DNA of 64,000 nt from Hyphomonadaceae bacterium JAD_PAG50586_4 (GTDB taxonomy: Bacteria; Pseudomonadota; Alphaproteobacteria; Caulobacterales; Aquidulcibacteraceae). The stretch spans positions 1,631,501-1,695,500 of the forward strand of contig CP096134.1 of NCBI GenBank assembly GCA_023242925.1, in the 5' to 3' direction. A model generated the notes under the pieces. It was not told the origin of the DNA and did not search any database. It worked only from the letters and a program-made list of their open reading frames with translations. Positions 63,354-64,000 of the stretch are shown here, in pieces. The translations under genes were made by a program, and so were the position numbers. Position 1 is the first letter of the stretch. Each line of letters starts with the position of its first letter.

Positions 63354-64000
63354 TTAATGTACGGCGGTTTCTACGGTTTGAGTGACCGCGCGCGCGCCGC
63401 GTTCAGCCAGGTCAACACCTGTGCGTGTCGCTTGGTCGGCTATGCCGCTAAGGCCTTCACGTTCAACATCGCTGAGCGGTGTGGCGCTGCCGATCAAGGC
63501 GCCTACGGCCAATGCGATCGCGCCTACCGCGAGCGGGGTGTCTTGATAGAAGTCTTGCGCGCGGTGGGATACGGCTGACGCCTTCGCGCCGAGGCGCTGG
63601 GTCTGAGCTTGCGCGTAATGTGAGACGTCGGATGCGGTTTGGCTCATGCGGCCGCGCACGTCGCCGGCGCGACGCTGGATGCCTTGCACGGTTTTAGCGA
63701 CGCGCTCTTTGAAATCGTGCGCGGCCTCGTCGGCCATCTGCTTCAAATCGAGCGCCTTGGCGTAAGCCATGTGCACGCGTTCATCATAAGCGTCATCGCT
63801 CTCGTTGGCAGTGCGCGCTGTCGCCCAGCGTGCTTCCTCGATCGAGCGATAGCGGCGTTCGCTGTGCCAATCGTCGGGGCTAACCGAACCGTTAGAACCG
63901 CTATGACCGCGGTTCAAGAAGAGCATGCCGACGCCAGCGGCGATCAACAAAGTTGGGAGCGGGTTTTCCTTCACCTGCGTGCCAAGCTTTGAGGCAAATT
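63354..64000 (-). CDS. DUF3618-like membrane protein (5' end outside window)
   Basis: The frame is open to the right edge, so the gene is partial. The visible C-terminal part begins FASKLGTQVKENPLPTLLIAAGVGMLF, the membrane-anchored segment typical of DUF3618 proteins. A hydrophilic, Ala/Arg/Gln-rich coiled-coil-like region (about 60-130) and a second hydrophobic stretch LAVGAIALAVGALIG follow. DUF3618 proteins are often found with DUF883-type stress or barrier proteins; function is unknown. A terminator follows the stop. Confidence 0.7.
   Translation of the reverse strand, partial: FASKLGTQVKENPLPTLLIAAGVGMLFLNRGHSGSNGSVSPDDWHSERRYRSIEEARWATARTANESDDAYDERVHMAYAKALDLKQMADEAAHDFKERVAKTVQGIQRRAGDVRGRMSQTASDVSHYAQAQTQRLGAKASAVSHRAQDFYQDTPLAVGAIALAVGALIGSATPLSDVEREGLSGIADQATRTGVDLAERGARAVTQTVETAVH

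Noticed and set aside
1..64000. CRISPR arrays, transposases, phage genes or integrases
   Set aside because: I saw no regularly spaced direct repeats, no DDE/serine-type transposase motifs and no integrase next to the tRNA-Ser, so none are called.

Overview
The window looks like a chromosomal stretch from a GC-rich dimorphic alphaproteobacterium of the Caulobacterales/Hyphomonadaceae type. The evidence is a divK-pleD cell-cycle pair with a perfect CtrA-type box upstream, the alphaproteobacterial ATP synthase zeta inhibitor (DUF1476), a DinB with an N-terminal zinc ribbon, a FemAB-like (DUF482) acyltransferase, a PAS_5 protein, tandem PilZ domains and an HfsE/PssY-type polyprenyl glycosylphosphotransferase. 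I assign no species. Most of the content is housekeeping; no plasmid, prophage, transposase or CRISPR array is visible.

Layout. 1-11 kb: purine genes (purQ, purS, purC, purB) split by a pstS-like lipoprotein gene and a translationally coupled phosphotransferase/unknown pair, then an MFS carrier, a gutted radC and map. 11-19 kb: a DUF1036 protein, pleD, divK, a ROK kinase, dinB, a RidA homologue, a FemAB-like protein, an amino-acid permease and small exported proteins. 19-28 kb: rnr, topA, a truncated dprA, plsY, a Tat-type GH1 lipoprotein and small exported or membrane proteins. 28-39 kb: radA, gpx, a Nudix protein, a SemiSWEET, MlaF/MlaE-like genes, alr, dnaB, an S9 peptidase and rplI-rpsR-rpsF. 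39-50 kb: a fatty-acid cluster (fabD, fabG, acpP, fabF) running into mltG, then yicC-gmk, M15 and M48 peptidases, yceI and phoH. 50-64 kb: a gamma-carbonic-anhydrase homologue, GYF and PilZ proteins, a GMC oxidoreductase, gatB, small enzymes, RcnB, a GST, a nuclease, the glycosylphosphotransferase, tRNA-Ser(GCU) and a partial DUF3618-like gene.

The dominant oddity is frameshifts. About twenty otherwise intact genes, many essential (purB, purC, topA, fabD, divK, mlaE, alr), are broken by what looks like a single missing base, usually inside a short G/C or A run. The simplest reading is residual indels in a long-read or metagenome assembly, so these are annotated as whole CDSs with the break noted. 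Two loci go beyond this: radC has lost its N-terminal region and an internal block of about 60 codons, and dprA keeps only about 35-40 N-terminal codons.

Other items worth following are a CtrA-type box between divK and a ROK kinase, a 14-bp AT-rich perfect palindrome before acpP, a terminator-like hairpin plus a Shine-Dalgarno-sequestering stem in the phoH leader, MlaF/MlaE genes without an adjacent MCE protein, and two very small, well-formed genes (24 and 59 codons). I found no complete novel multi-gene system.
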